A stretch of DNA of 64,000 nt from Epichloe hybrida (Eukaryota; Ascomycota; Sordariomycetes; Hypocreales; Clavicipitaceae). This document shows positions 1 through 13,876 of this stretch, piece after piece. Where the stretch lies: NCBI GenBank assembly GCA_019022495.1, contig JAFEKR010000003.1, forward strand, positions 248,001 through 312,000, read 5' to 3'. The position numbers and the translations under genes are program-made. The stretch's first letter is position 1. Each line of letters opens with the position of its first letter. A model generated the notes under the pieces. The model was not told the origin of the DNA. It saw only the letters and a program-made list of their open reading frames with translations, and ran no database searches.

Positions 1-1634
1 CTATGCTAATAGGGGCACTACTAGCCCTAGATAGCATAGGTTACCTCTATTAGTAACTCTTCTACTTAGGGGTATTATTAGTAGTATTACTAGGGTAATA
101 CTACTGACTTGCCTCTAGTAAAAGTATAGGTAGGGGAGTTACCTATAGATGCTTATAAATAGTATCCTTAGGCGGTCTTAACTCTAGGTTAATTAACCTT
201 CCTAGGGGAGATTAGCTAGGCCTTCCTAGAGGGGATTAACTTAGTTTTCCTAGGGGAGTCTAGCTTATTAATCCTTTTAATAGTAATTATACTAATAACT
301 AGGGTGATAGGGTAAGTTGCCTAGTTCTAATATTACTATTATCTAGTAAATTATAAAAGAACTCTTTATTTTATAGGTTCTTTTAGAAGCCTATATACTT
401 TTTCCTAGCCTCTTTAATTTCTTTAAGAGTCTAAAATCTAAATTCTTCTTAGCTTACTCCTTCTTTAAGGTTGTTTACTATCTTTATACCTTTTCTAATA
501 GTTATATATACTTTATTATAAAGAAGATAGTCTTAGAGTCTATTCTATAAAAGGTCTCTCCCTTCTATAAACTTATCCCTTAACTATTTATAGAAGTTAT
601 TACTAAATTCAGAGAATAGTGTTTTTCTAAATAACCCTTACTCCTTATATTATTTAGTCTTTATAAGGATATAAAGACTAATTTCCTTAGGTGTTATTAT
701 CTCTTTATATTTAAAACTTCCTATTTATTAAAGTAGTTCTTTTATAATATGTTATTAAAGCCTTATAGAGATATAGGGGTATAGGTTAGTGTAAATAGGG
801 GTTTTTCCTTTGTTAAGGTATTTATTATTATTTCCTATTTTAACGCCTTCCATAGTATTATTATAGCTATTAGTCTTACTAGGAACTCTAAATTAACTAG
901 AGGTCCTAGATAGTCTAGGTGCATTTAATATTATAATTAATTAAGGGAGGTAGATCTTATAATGTGAGGAGAAAAAGGGTATAGCTGTGATTATATAATG
1001 TGTTTTGGATATAAAGGATTACAAGGTGAGGCGGTTAACTTTAAATATGTAATAAAACGCATAATAAAGAAAGATAAGGGGATAGCTAAGCTACTAGTGT
1101 TAAACCTTTCTTTATTATTTTAAAGTCTATATAAATATAGATATTAATACTAAAGTAAGAAAAGAGCTATATTATACCTTTTTATTAGCATAACTTATTA
1201 TTAAACATAGCCCTCCTATTTCATAGGGCAAGTTATTATTAGATAAGCTGCCTCTTCTAATTAACCTTGCTAATCTATAGTGTTCGAAGACTACGTAGTT
1301 ATCTGTGAAGGTAACCACTAATTAGTATTAGATTCATAGGGTATTGAATTTAATATGTAATATAGTTATAAGCCTAAAGAATAGTATTGTTATTAATTAT
1401 CTATTCTAGGCTACATTATCTGTTATTATAATTAATTAAGTTATTAGAAAAGAGAGGTAAAAAGCTAGAAGTTATAATACATAAAGGGAAAAGGGGTTAC
1501 GCGTTTATATCCCTATATTTCCTAGCTAATTAACATGCTAGGTTATAGGTCACGTGTGGGGTCCGCGCGTGGCCTAAGCTTTTGCTAGGTAATTGCGGCT
1601 GCGACGCGCGATTGATATCACCTTTGTTCTAACA
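1..1634 (-). mobile_element. Family-1 copia element, 5' part, inverted and cut by window edge
   Basis: The reverse complement of 1-1325 matches 31242-32580 closely, and 1326-1634 is the matching LTR. The copy therefore carries the 5' LTR and leader/gag-side interior of a Ty1/copia element that reads leftward out of the window. RIP-type changes separate it from the copy at 30935-37737. The five bases after the LTR are CTAAC, the expected target duplication; its partner lies outside the window. Whether the rest of the element is complete cannot be seen. Confidence 0.85.
1326..1634 (-). repeat. Family-1 LTR (309 bp), 5' LTR of the left partial copy
   Basis: Read on the minus strand it starts TGTTAGAACAAAGG and ends CCTATGAATCTAATA, a decayed version of the family-1 ends TGTTGGAACAAAGG and ATGAATCCAACA seen at 30935 and 37737. 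The segment around 1550-1620 keeps several CpG sites although the rest is AT-rich. Confidence 0.85.
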
Positions 1635-2630
1635 CTAACTTATAGCTACTTTACACTAATTATTCTATTAATATATTACCTACCTAGCCCCTAGTATTCT
1701 TACCTATGCTAATAGGGGTAAAGGATTTATTCTTATTATTAGAGAAATCCCCCTCCTTATACATATATATATAAAGCTTACTAGGAAGGTCTAGTAGCCT
1801 AATATAAGTAGGAAGCATAGATATATTAGTAGTAAGCTACTAGTAAGTTAGTAAAGCTATAAACTAAAGCATAGGAATACATATAAATAGAAGGTTTTAT
1901 GTAATAAAATATAAGCTATTAGAAATATTAATCTAGACTTCTAGATTAATAGTATTATTAAGTAATAATATAGTAACTTATTTATTAGCGTTAGCCTTAT
2001 ATATAACTTCTGCTATAAGTTATACTTACCTTGCCTAACTATACTTATTAGCATTTTTAGTGATTAGGAGCGTATTATAAAGTTTGTATTTTATATATAT
2101 TAGACACTAGTAGTATATTAGTAGTAACTAAGTTATAGAAATAAAAGATATATATATTATTAAGAAAGTATAGATTATCTTTAGGATTACTATAAGTATT
2201 AATATACTTAAAGAGCGTATAGTATAACTAAGTAAACTAAGTAAAATACTAGTAGTATATTAGTATATATATTAGTAGTAAGAAAGGGAAAATAAACCCT
2301 AGTATAGTCCTTATTATTATATGTATAATAAGCGTATTTTATTAAGTTATTTATGTAAGTTAGGAGTAATATATAGTAAGATAGTAGTAAAGTTATACTT
2401 AGAGAATTAGTATATTAGGTTAGGATAGATTTACCCTTAATAATATATTATAGCTCTACGCTATTACTATCTTTAGGTATAATAGCTTATATTATAACTT
2501 ACTATATATAGTAAATATAAGAAATCTTTATTTTACTAGCACTACTAGCTATAAGTTAGTAAGGTAAGCGCTAGGAGGTAGAGATATTATACTTATATTA
2601 AGATTTTTAAAGCTATATACTTCTTACTAG
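1635..2630. other. AT-rich spacer without recognised feature
   Basis: About 1 kb of RIP-like DNA between the left family-1 copy and the nested cluster. It has no open frame of note and I could not match it to the other repeats in the window. It may be an older, more decayed repeat that was the target of both family-1 insertions. Confidence 0.5.
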
Positions 2631-2635
2631 GAGAC

Positions 2636-2933
2636 TGTTAGAACAAAGGTGATATCAATCGCGCGTCGCAGCCGCAATTACCTAGCAGAAGCTTAGGCCG
2701 CGCGCGGACCCCACACGTAACCTATAACCTAGCATGTTAATTAGCTAGGAAATATAAGGATATAAACGCGTAACCCCTTTTCCCTTTATATATTATAACT
2801 TCTAGCTTTTTACCTCTCTTTTCCTACAACTTAATTAATTATAATAACAGATAACGCAGCCTAGAATAGATAATTAATAATAATACTATTCTTTAGGCTT
2901 ATGACTGTATTACATTAAATTTAATACCCTGTG
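2636..2933 (+). mobile_element. Family-1 copia 5' LTR (I-a), interrupted by II-A
   Basis: It starts TGTTAGAACAAAGG and matches the 30935-31241 LTR up to the position ATACCCTGTG, where family-2 LTR sequence begins. The five bases before it, GAGAC (2631-2635), are identical to the five bases after the family-1 3' LTR that ends at 37737. This identifies 2636 and 37737 as the two ends of one original insertion, now about 35 kb apart because of later insertions and a deletion. Confidence 0.85.
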
Positions 2934-3193
2934 TGTTAATTCCTTCGGATTTTCATCGGTTCAATCGTGGCCAAAGACCAGACTAATTATGGGTCCGGCG
3001 CGATGCACGCAATATGATTAGCTGCATTAATTCGCTACCCCCTTTTATGCCTTACATACGGATTTCACTCACTTTCCTAGCATCTAGACTTTCCCTCTCT
3101 TCTCTCTCTTTCCTAGCTAGTAAACTAACTAACTATTATTAACTTTAATTATACGGGATTTATTACCTACGCAGGACCTTAGTGAATCTAACA
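2934..3193 (+). repeat. Family-2 LTR (5' LTR of II-A)
   Basis: 260 bp, alignable end to end with the II-B LTRs at 14232-14488 and 20761-21017. It holds the conserved GC-rich segment GGTCCGGCGCGATGCACGC near 2990-3010, which is retained in all three copies. Confidence 0.9.
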
Positions 3194-4883
3194 CTAATTA
3201 GTAGTTAACTTCACAACCATAGATAAGCTAGGTATCACAAGAAAAGACATTTCTATAAATACTACTACTACTACCCCTTATTATACCATAACAGTCATTA
3301 TAGTAAAGAGGCATAACTATATAAGTGTGCTAAAGGAAGAGACTAGAATCCTAGTTATAAGCTTATTAGGCTTCTAAGGAATTAATCTATTAACCCTTAG
3401 GCTTAGGGATATAACTTTGTTATATCTATCTAGGATATTATTATTAATTATTAATTCTATTGTCTATTATAAGAAAACTAACCAAACAACCAAATCTATT
3501 GCCGCAAGGCATTTATTTTAAACCTAACGTTAAATAACCTTAGCTAAGCTAGCTAACATATCTATAACTTCTCTATAAATATTCCCTTTATCTAACAGAC
3601 CTTTAATCTGTTTATATAAGCATTTATGGCTTGTTTTTTACCCCCTTTATTATTAGTGCTATTTGCCCCGTGCTTATTAGTAAGAGAGAGAGAGATTACC
3701 TCCTTCCCTCCTTTTCACAAAAAACAGGAAGTAGCAATTCTTGTTATTCCCTTATTACTTTTCCTATTATTTTCTAGTTACTTCTAGAACTTATATTACT
3801 TTCTTTATCTCTATTAATTTATTCTTATTACTACTTTTACTACTTTTACTACTTTTTCTTCTGTTTTTCCTGTTTTTATAATCTTTTGATTTCATTAGAG
3901 TAACAACGCTCCTAAAATGCAAAAGAAGAACCTTATAATAGCAATAGGTAAATATAGGAGCTTAATTAGTAGCAAAAACAATAAATTAGTAACATTCCTT
4001 TTATAGTTAAAAATAGCAAAGGAATCTAGACCTTCTATAAGAGGAAGGGCTACTAGTAATAGTAAGGCTCTAATTATTACCCCTAAGAGACCTTAAAGGC
4101 ATGAATTACCCCTACGCCTTTAATAGCTTACTTACGAATTCTTATATAACTAGAAAGAATCTATTAAGCTAGATCTAGACACTACTACGTAGCTTAAACT
4201 TAATAACTAAATTACAAGATTTATTAACCTTAGTGAGTATTAAGGATAGAGAGATAATAACTTATAGGAATTATTCTAAGAAGACTTTAAAGGCTAGTCT
4301 AAAGATACCTTTAAAAGGGCATCTAAGGATATTATTAGAGAATTACGTAATTCTTTATAAGATTATGGCGTCCTTGTTAGGCAAGGCCTAGGATATTTAA
4401 TCCTAGTATTACTTAAGGAAGTGCTTTATTAAACCTTAATGCCTCTTTAGTTATAGGAAAGATTATAAGAAAGACTATAATCTTCTAAACCCCTAGAACC
4501 TTAATATTAATAGCCCTAATAACCTACCCTAGAAATTAACCTTCCCTAACCCTAGAGATTACTTAAACCCTTACAAGAACCCCCATAATAATCCCTATTA
4601 TATTAATAACTCTATCTAGATAATTATTATTAAGAATAACTAGTGGACTATTATTTATAATAAATTATGCCTTTATAGTAATTCCCCTCTAAAGATTAGA
4701 TTACAAAGAAAATCTTAGAGCTTATAAAGATATATAAGGATAGTAACTGCTATAGTAAAAAGCTATATAACTTCTTAATGCTAAAGATTACGCTCTTTAA
4801 AAACAAGTATAATAAAATTAACCTTCCTTAAACGCATTATTAGAAGGCTTTCCCTATTATATTAATAAGTAATACTAAGTAAT
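2934..4883 (+). mobile_element. Family-2 copia element II-A, fragment 1 (5' LTR and leader/gag)
   Basis: The 5' LTR is 2934-3193 (260 bp, TGTTAATTCC...ATCTAACA). The interior matches 14489-16190 of II-B with RIP-type differences until GTAAT at 4879-4883, where the gypsy element is inserted. The interior should encode gag, but all frames are broken. The element entered the family-1 LTR (I-a) after CTGTG; its own 3' LTR is missing from the window. Confidence 0.88.
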
Positions 4884-5085
4884 TGTGAGAACAAAGGGAT
4901 AGCTAGGCAAGAGGTATGGGGGCGTTCGTATATTGACTGAAGCTTGCTAGGTCTAAGTGTGTTATGCGTGCGAGTTGCTAACTTATAGGTAGTAACTTAC
5001 TAGTGTTACGTAAACCTAGCCCTAGGGCGTAGTATGCTTACCTAGTGATGTGCTAGCGCGCTAGTGTTATAAGTAGGGCCTTATA
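4884..5085 (-). repeat. Gypsy element III LTR, left (3' LTR)
   Basis: 202 bp, begins TGTGAGAAC and ends in decayed CTTATA. It contains the perfect 12-bp palindrome CTAGCGCGCTAG at 5053-5064. Confidence 0.9.
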
Positions 5086-7249
5086 ATTACCCCCTTACTT
5101 TTAGCTAGGCTCTTAAACAGCTTTTAGTAGGTACTATATAGCTATTTACTAAGTAGTAGCCATACTAAAACAATAATAAATAATATTAGTATTTAAGTAT
5201 AAATTCACTTATAACTCCCTATTATATTACTAACTTTTCCCTTTCTTATCTATAGTAAACTTTTCCCTAAATACTATTATATTATTAGTTACTATAACTT
5301 TACCTTTACTACTTACCTTATTATTAGAATAGAATTAGATAGGGAAAGCGTTAAGAGTATTATTATTATAGCTATCCCTAATATTTATTTAAGAGGATGT
5401 TCCTGTATATATTATTTGCGTATAGGTTACGCAGACTTTGAGAAGAATTCTCTAGCTAAGCCTAATATCCCTTAGATTAACTATTAATTCCCTAGCGCGC
5501 TAACTGCTATTATTAAAGGGAAACATTTAAAGTGTTATATCTAGTGTATTAAATATAGTAATACTTATAAGATAGTAAGTACGTTATATTCTCTGCTCTT
5601 TCGGTCCCTAATTACCTATATCTCTCTAGGTAATACTAACTATATAAGGGGATTTTCTAGATTTTCTTACTACCCTTAATTAGGTAAAAACTTTAATAGA
5701 TACCCTAAGTAATTAGGACTCTAATAACCCTAATAATTATATATTTTCTAAGGTAACTCACTGCTATTTTAGCACCTATTATCTAAACCTTATTTTAGGG
5801 TTTAATTATGCTAACATAGCTTATTATGTTTCCTTTAGTTTAACTAAGGCTACTAAAGTCTATTAGGTACGTTTTATTACGTGTTCTCTAGACCTTTACT
5901 TACTCCCTAGGTAAGCTACTTTAGCTATATATAATTAGTATATTATTTCGCGCTAGTAACTTTTAGTTACTATATATCCTACCCTTACCCTAGGGATTAT
6001 AAGTTATTACTCCTCCTTTACTACCTATTTACTAACTTTTATAGCTAAACTACGCTATATATTATAATTCCTAGAAGAGAAAAATAACTTTATAGCTATA
6101 ATATTATAATCTAGGATTTGTGCCCTAGGGGGTGGTAAAGCACTAGTTTTTCTAAGTAATAGAGGTAGCGGTTTAGGAGAATAAGAGTAAGGGCGCTAAG
6201 TATCTCCTTTATAATAGTGTTATTTTAATGTATAAGGGGGTAACTATAGAAGGGTTTCCTATAAGACTCCTCTCCTTATAGGTATCTTTTCTTTTATTAT
6301 TTAGTAAATAGTCTAATAAGGGTTTTAATTAGAGTGTAATAGCAGCTAATAAGGCTAGGCCTTTTTTATAATTACCTTATCCCTTATTACTTATAACTTA
6401 ATTATATCTTACTATGCTTTTTACTTATTTTACTTTAATAAAAAGCTTAAATTACGCGTTAAGCGCCTTCTATATCTTCTAACACTACCTATTAATTATA
6501 TTTGCTTAGCTAGCCCTTCTATTTTACTAGGTATTTATTACCTTTACGCGTCTTCCTATAATCCCTAACTTCTTTAACTTTAAACTTATTATTATTATCT
6601 TTAAGGTCTAGTATTAGTATATCCTTATCTAGGGCGTCTTCCTAGTAATTCTATAGCTCTAATAGGCTAACGTGGAACACATTATATAGTTAGCTATACT
6701 TATTAGGTAGCGCTAGTTAGTATGCTTATTTACCTATAGCGTTAAGTATCTAAAATAGCCTAATAAATCTTAGGTTTAGCTTCTATTTTGTATCCTTAAG
6801 CCTAATATTCTTTGCTAATAGTAGTACTAAGTCTTCTCTTTTTAAGGTTATTAGCTAATATCTCTAGTTATAGTACTTCGCCTACGCTTTAGTAGCCCTT
6901 GCCTAGTTATATACTAGTTTCTCCCTAACCTTATATAGCTTTTTAATATATATATAAGCCTCTAGGACCTCCCTCTCTATGCTCTTACCCTTAAGAGTAA
7001 GGCAGAACTTAGGTAAATAGCCTATAAGAGTGTAGTTAGGGGAGTAGCCTATTATCTTATTAATAGTATTATTACACGTAAATTAGGCTATTAGGAGTAG
7101 CTTTAGCTATAGTTATTAGTTTTCTTTAATAAAACATTATAAGTAATACTTAAGCACCTGATTTATCCTCTCTATCTGCCTATTAGTTTAGGGGTAAAAC
7201 GCTATTAAAAGCCTTTACTTTATATATAACTAGTAATATACCTCTAACT

Positions 7250-9683
7250 AGAATTAGCTTGTAAATACTAACTCTCTATTAGACATAATACCCTCTAGCG
7301 CTCTAAATCGTAGCTTAATCTCCTTATAAAATAACTTTGCTAATTTAGCTATATTAATTATAGTCTTTATAGGAAGGAAGATAGAGTACTTAGTAAATTA
7401 GTTTATAATTACTAGGATTATATTAGTTTCTTGCTTACCTAGCCACACTAGTAGTAAACCTGTGATAAAGTCTATTAAGATCTCTACCTATAGTTACCTT
7501 AGTATTAGTAGTAATTTAAGGCTTCTATAGGGGCGGTGCTATCTTATTATAATATACTAGTATACTCCGTAGCTAGATATATAGTCTAAAATAGCTTTAC
7601 TTATTACTAGCCACTAATAGTAATGTTTTAGTAGCTCTAGAGTACGTTTAGTCCTAAAGTAACCTACTAATAAATTATTATAGTATAGCTATAGAAGCTC
7701 CTATTATAAGATAGGCTCCCGTAGAATAACTACCTAGTCTTTATATATTAGGAGGCCTCTTATACTATATAACTATAGACTAGCTTTTCCCCTCCCTTTT
7801 ACTTAGAAGTTAACCTTACCTCCACGCTTTTATAAATCTAAATCTTAGTCCTATGCCTTCTATAGTAGTTATACTAATAGTTTATTTACTATAGATTAGT
7901 AGGGATTTAGTAATATAATAGCCCCCTAAATTGCTTATACTATACTAATATCTTAAATATATACTACCTTCTCCTTAAAATCACCCTTATTTAGCTAACC
8001 TATTACTAGATCTACAGTGGCTAACTAGCCTTTCACCTAGGCTACTCTTACCTTAGTAGGTTTTAAGACTAGTATTACGCTATGACTTCTTTAATATATT
8101 AGTACTTCTTCTTCTACTATAAAGATATTTACTATTTTCCTTTAAAGCTCTAGTAGAAGCGCCCTATTTAATATAGGTTTACCCTTATAATTAGACCTTC
8201 TTAATAGTGTATTTATAGGGTTACTCTTCCTTAGTCTATACTTAATTATAAAATAGAAAGGGTAGAGGAATATATACTATTATACCTATCTTCTATTTAG
8301 CTTCTACTACCTTATAAAGGTCTATAAGTTATAATAGTCTAATAGGACCTCTATAGGTGTCTCTATGCCTTTAATATAATATTACTAGTATTTAAATAAC
8401 TTTACTATAGTAAGCAGCTCTTAATTAGCTATACTATAGTTACGTTTAGCGTCTATAAACTTCCTTAACTAAAAGGCTACTAGATACTAATAGCCCTTAT
8501 TATCTTACTAAGATAGGATTCCTACTATTATAAAAATCAAGGTATTTATCTTAACACACACTGCCTAACTTAGGTTATAGTGTTAGAGTAAAGGTGCTTA
8601 CTAAAAGGTATCTTTTAGCTAGTTAAACGCTAACCACTCCTTTTCTCTAAATATAAACCTCCTAGTCTAGATACTATTTTAACTACCCTTTATTAACATA
8701 TAAAGAGATACTATAATTCTAGAGTATTTATAGATAAACCATTAGTAAAAGTTATAGAACCTAAGAAATAACTATATATTCTTAAAACTTATTAGCTTCT
8801 TCTATTCTCTAATTATATTAACCTAGTAAGTATTTATTAATATCCTATTAATAGAGAGAATAAACCCTAGGAATTTTACTAATTCCTTATAGAAAGAGCA
8901 CTTAGAGGGTTTTATATATAACTCTGCTAACCTTATGTATTTAAGGACTTACTTAATGTATTTAGTGTGCTTCTCCTTTATCTTAGAGAAGATTAAGATA
9001 TTATCTAGATACACTACACAAATAGTGTTAACTAGCCTATGCAGCGCTTTATAGATATAACTCTAGAAAGTAACTAAGGTATTTATTAACCTAAAAGGCA
9101 TTATAAGGTACTTATAGTGCCTGTAATATATGTAAAAAGCTATCTTCTATTTATTACCTTCTTTAATGCAAATTTAATAGTACATATCCTTAATATTAAT
9201 CTTAGAAAAGAAACAGGCCCCTTAGTATTAATTAAGGATCTCTAAAATTAGGGGGAGAGCGTAGTAATTCTTCTGCGTTACCTTATTAAGTCCTTAATAA
9301 TTAATATATAGCCATAGTGTTCTATCCTTCTTTAGCATAAATAGGATAGGCGCGCCCACTAGGCTCTTTAAGGGTCTTATCTAGCCTTTCTTCAGGTTAT
9401 TATTAATATATTCCTAGAGCTCCCTAAGTTTACTTTAGGAGAGAGAATAGATTAGTCTATATAGGGGTGTAGCTCCTAGTATAAGATTAATTATGTAGTT
9501 AGTTAACTTCTTTAATAGGAGGCTCCTTACCTTATCTAATACAAATATATCTTTAAATTTACGTAGTTTCTCTAGGATATCTTTAATAGTTCTATATGCT
9601 TTTACCTTCTCTTTATCTTTAAGAGGGATAAACTTATCTTCTATTATGCCTATAATAGTATATATAATTATCTTATTACGCAT
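7250..9683 (-). pseudogene. Degenerate Ty3/gypsy pol (RT to integrase) of element III
   Basis: Reading the minus strand, 9435-9530 gives LILGATPLYRLIYSLSPK, the region just before the gypsy RT core, followed by a decayed stretch corresponding to PILFVKKKDG...YRGLN near 9300. Near 9010 the catalytic box reads VVYLDNILIFS; the family has YLDD, so the second Asp has become Asn, as a G-to-A change would give. Further on (about 7255-7460) comes the integrase core FITGLLLVWLGKQETN...FTKYSIFLPIKTI. In-frame stops occur throughout, so the element is dead. An open stretch of 82 codons at 9435-9683 is part of this remnant and not a gene. Confidence 0.85.
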
Positions 9684-11282
9684 TACCTTTACAAACTTAT
9701 AGGGAGTTAGTAGTAAAAAGGCTACCTTTCTCTTTTTAAACCACTATTCTTATAAGTATAAGCAGAGATATATGCGTTCTTCTATAAGCATGTGTATTCT
9801 AATTAATACAGGGCTTCCCTCTGCTCTTAAGTCCTTATTAATAGCTATATATAGTAACTTAAGGTCTTTCTCTTCGCCCTATAAATCTTTAATTAAAATA
9901 GGCACCTTATAAATACTATATTAAGGGACTATTAAAGCCCCTACTACCTTTAAGATAGGTATTATGGCCTTAGCCTAATTAAGCTTATAAGTCTATGCAA
10001 ATTAGGCGCTTATAATATTAATCTTAGCGTAACTATTAAGATCCGCTACCATTTTAATATCTTTATGCCTATAAATAGTAACTAGTGTGTGGAATTAGCG
10101 TCCTACTAGTACCCTAGTGTCTAAGGTAAAGATAAGGGCTTTTACTTCTACCTCTAGGAGTTTTCCTAGCCCTCTTGCTAGTCTTTTCTTAGCTTATTAT
10201 AATTATAAATAACATACTCTATGCTACTATAATTAAAGCACTATTTTCTTCCTTATAGTCTATTATTATTTAGATAGGTAACTAGGGTCTTTTCCTTGTC
10301 CTTATCCTTATCTCTTTAGTCCCTATTTAGCTAATACCCTTGTAAGGAGTTATATCTTTAGTATTAAGCTACCTTATATAGCCCTTTCTTTTCTAAATTA
10401 TTTAGCTTTTACTTATTCTTTAATATTACCTCCTAGAATTACTAGGTAAGTTATATAATATCTTCTTATATTAGACTAGTAATATCTACGTGCAGGTTAA
10501 TATAATCTTATAAGTTAGGAAGTAATTTCGTAAAGAATATAAAAGCATAGGTCTTTTCTAGAGCATATTCTAGGTGTTTCTCTAGCAAATCCAAGTAAAT
10601 ACTAAACTTAATAAGACTTTAGCCCTCCTTTTACTTTGCGTTTTCTAGCTACGTAGCCATTTGTGTATTATAACTTATAGAGTCTTTAAGTAGCATAAGG
10701 GTCTAGTCTTAGAACTTATCCTAGTTATCCTTAGGATAACCCTAACCACTAGCTAGTTATTCTTTAACATATTAGTCCTATCTAGCCTAATAGTTCATAT
10801 ACATATAGTTAAGTATAAAGAGAATCTTTTAGTTATCCTAGTAATACTTCTTCTTTACCCCCTTAAAGGCATAGTTAAGGTTATTAAGCTATATCTTATA
10901 CTTCTATAGGTTTATAAGGTATTAGAGTTTTATAATATTTTAGACCTTAACTTCTTAGCTACTAAGGCTTAAGGATAAACTATCCTTTTAGCCCCTTTTT
11001 ACTAGTTCTCTATAAGATTATATTAAGTTAGTAAGCTCCTTTTCTTAATCCTATAGTTCCTTAAGTTACTTAAGCTAGGTAATTCGCTCCCTAACTACTA
11101 CCTCTTTTACTACTATAATAGAGGGTATAGCTTTAGATAGGGTTATAGAATATGGTATATCCCTAGCTATAGTATTACTATTATCTAGCTAATCCTAAGT
11201 AATATATAGTATAGTTCTAGTGGATTAGGTTATTCTCCCCCCTATATTACTCTTAGGTAGCTAGTGGGAGAAGCTTTAGAAT

Positions 11283-11484
11283 TATAAGAATAAAGGGATA
11301 GCTAGGTAAGAGGTATAAGGGCGTTTGTATATTAACTAAAGCTTACTAGGTCTAAGTATATTATACGTACGAGTTACTAACTTATAGGTAGTAACTCACT
11401 AGTGTCACGTGGACCTAGCCCTAGGGCGTGGTGCGCCCGCCTGGTAGTGCGCTAGCGCGCTAGTGTTATGAGTAGGGCCTCATA
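11283..11484 (-). repeat. Gypsy element III LTR, right (5' LTR)
   Basis: 202 bp, matching 4884-5085. The first base pairs are decayed (TATAAGAAT for TGTGAGAAC), whereas the inner half from 11390 on keeps more G and C than the left copy, including the palindrome CTAGCGCGCTAG at 11452-11463. Confidence 0.9.
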
Positions 11485-13868
11485 GTAATACTATCTTAAT
11501 TACCTCTTTAGGAATAACTATTCCTATAAAGAGATAATTGCTTATATTTATTAGCGCTTTAAGATAGAAAGTAACTAGTAATTCTATTACTATAAGTGAA
11601 GTAGTATAATACTAAAGAGTATAATTAAGAAGAATCCTAATAAAAGTAAGCTTAAGTGCCTTAAGATTATATTATTAACCCTTAAGAAGATCTATAAAGG
11701 CCTATACCCTACTAAGATAGTAAATACTAAACTTTATAAGCAGGCCTTAAATACTATAGCTAGTGTGCTTAAATATTAGATAGTAAAATACATATACTCT
11801 ATAGGCTTTAAGAGTCTTACTAGAGACCTCCGTAAGGTAATTACTATTATAGAATTAAATAAGAAGTTCTCCTAATACCTTTAGTACTAATAAGGAGACC
11901 CTCTAAAGGCTATGTTTACTAATTATTAGTATAGATAGTAATCATCCCCCTATAGCGGAGGAAGTTATTACAGATAGAGCCTTAGGCTAAGCACTAAGCG
12001 CTACTTTATATATAGTAAGAGCAGCTACTAGTTCTCTAATTACTCTACTAAAGAATATTAAAAGGAAAAGGACTGCTAGTAAGCTAGTAAAACATATTAT
12101 ATACCCCCTTTAGAGAAGAGATTTTAGGTATTCCTTACCTCCTATAAAGGGTAGGATAATAATAAGCCTAATAAAGGCTTAGGTTAGAATTAGGAATTAT
12201 ATCTTTTAGCTTGCATAGAAGCTAAAGATAATAATAATAATATAGAGAAGCTACTATTAATAGCATACTTAAGCATTATATAATTCTTCTACTCCGGATT
12301 ATAAACTAACTATAACGCTACTAATGTTAATGTCCTAGTAACCTTATATAATTAAGCTTTTTAACACATATTCCTTAAACAAGAGCTCTATAAGCTATAA
12401 GAGTGCGATAAAGGCTTAATTTACTATATCTTTAAAGAACACTATTCTAAAGAGGTCTTTAGAGGGATTATACCTAACACTAGCGCTATAGGAAAGTTAA
12501 CTATAGGAGAGGCATAAGTAAAGGCTTTATTAAGATTAATGCCTTTATTAAAGGTAACCCCCTATAAACCCTAAATTATTATATTTAGCGCTAGATTAGT
12601 AGTTACAAGAGAAATCCTTTATATGCTTATAGAACTTAGAGAGCTTAAATTTTATATCCTTAATATAGCTACCCCCTTTCTCTTCTTAATCACTAATATA
12701 AATAAGATATAAGTTAAGATTAATAACCTTGCTAACGTACTTATCTAAGGTAATAAGACTATACCTATCGTGCGATAATGGGGTTATCCTTAGTGGTTAC
12801 TAGAGGTAAAAGAAATAGTTACCTTCTACCTTTTAGAAGGAGATATTTGTTAATTACATTATTAGCTTAGTTACCCTTCTGTTTAATGGCTCGTAAAGAT
12901 CCTTTACTAAGCTAGTTATAAAGTGAAACACTAGGTAATTAAGGAATTAACTAAAGTTTACTACTATTACTAGATATATAGAAAGGCCCCTAGCTAATTT
13001 AAATTCATAATCAAGGACAATCACAAATTCAACTACGACATCATCATTAATATTATATAAATTAATAGCTAACTAGTGCTTTATATTATTAATTTAGCAA
13101 TCTTATTCTAAGCAGCCTAATTCCTTAATCTAAAGAAGTAGAAGGCTTAAGATATCTAGGATATAATCCGCGAATATTAAATTAATACTTATCTCGGACC
13201 TCTAGATTAGATTATCCACAATACTAGCAATAACTTCGCTTCCGCTAAATTTAGGCATTATGCTTAATTAATATTAATTAAAACTAGTAAGATGCTAATT
13301 AAAGCCTACAATAGTATTAGAAAGGTTAAGAGATACCATAGACCTCTATGCTAAGCCTATAATATTATCATAGACTTAATTAGAACAAAGCTCGCGCTAG
13401 AGTAATGTCTCTAAATAGCTGTTAAGGTAATTAATAACTCTATAGGCTTAAATAGTATTATCCTAACTATGCTAGTCTTTAGAGGCTACCTATAGATAAT
13501 AGATGAGTTACTGCTAAGCGTCTTTATTATTTAATATGCTAAAGTAATTCATAAAGCCACTAATAAAGTCCGCTACTATCTAGCTTTATGGCAGGTTCAC
13601 AACGCCCTTAGAGCCTAGAATAGTCCTAATATAGCGCCTATATATTAGTTACCTTTATAAGCTAATATACGCATGTAAAGAGAGAAAGGTAGCTAGCATA
13701 GCCTATATAAGCTACTTACTACTAATAGAGAGACCTATACTATTAACATGCCCTATAGCCTAGTAAAGTTCCACTCTATAGTAGTAAAGCCCTATTATAA
13801 AGACCTATATACTACAAAGGGACTAGAGTAATAGGAGATAAAGCCCTATAATCTACTAGAGTAATAGC
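11485..13868 (+). mobile_element. Family-2 copia element II-A, fragment 2 (gag-integrase)
   Basis: Continues II-A after the gypsy insertion: it starts with the second GTAAT copy and matches about 16188-18560 of II-B. It includes the integrase remnant near 12,850-13,600 corresponding to the better read stretch in II-B. It ends at the 8-bp duplication GTAATAGC (13861-13868) made by the hAT insertion. Confidence 0.88.
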
Positions 13869-13876
13869 CAGAGCAT

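Larger units (their letters stand above)
4884..11484 (-). mobile_element. Ty3/gypsy element (III), full length, RIP-inactivated
   Basis: Two 202-bp LTRs (4884-5085 and 11283-11484) bound 6.6 kb, with a perfect target duplication GTAAT at 4879-4883 and 11485-11489. In II-B the same site reads GCAAT, so the empty target is known. The minus strand encodes the pol remnants, and a purine tract on the minus strand (complement of TTACCCCCTTACTTT) abuts the left LTR, as expected of a polypurine tract at the 3' end. The order reverse transcriptase before integrase places it in Ty3/gypsy. Confidence 0.92.
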
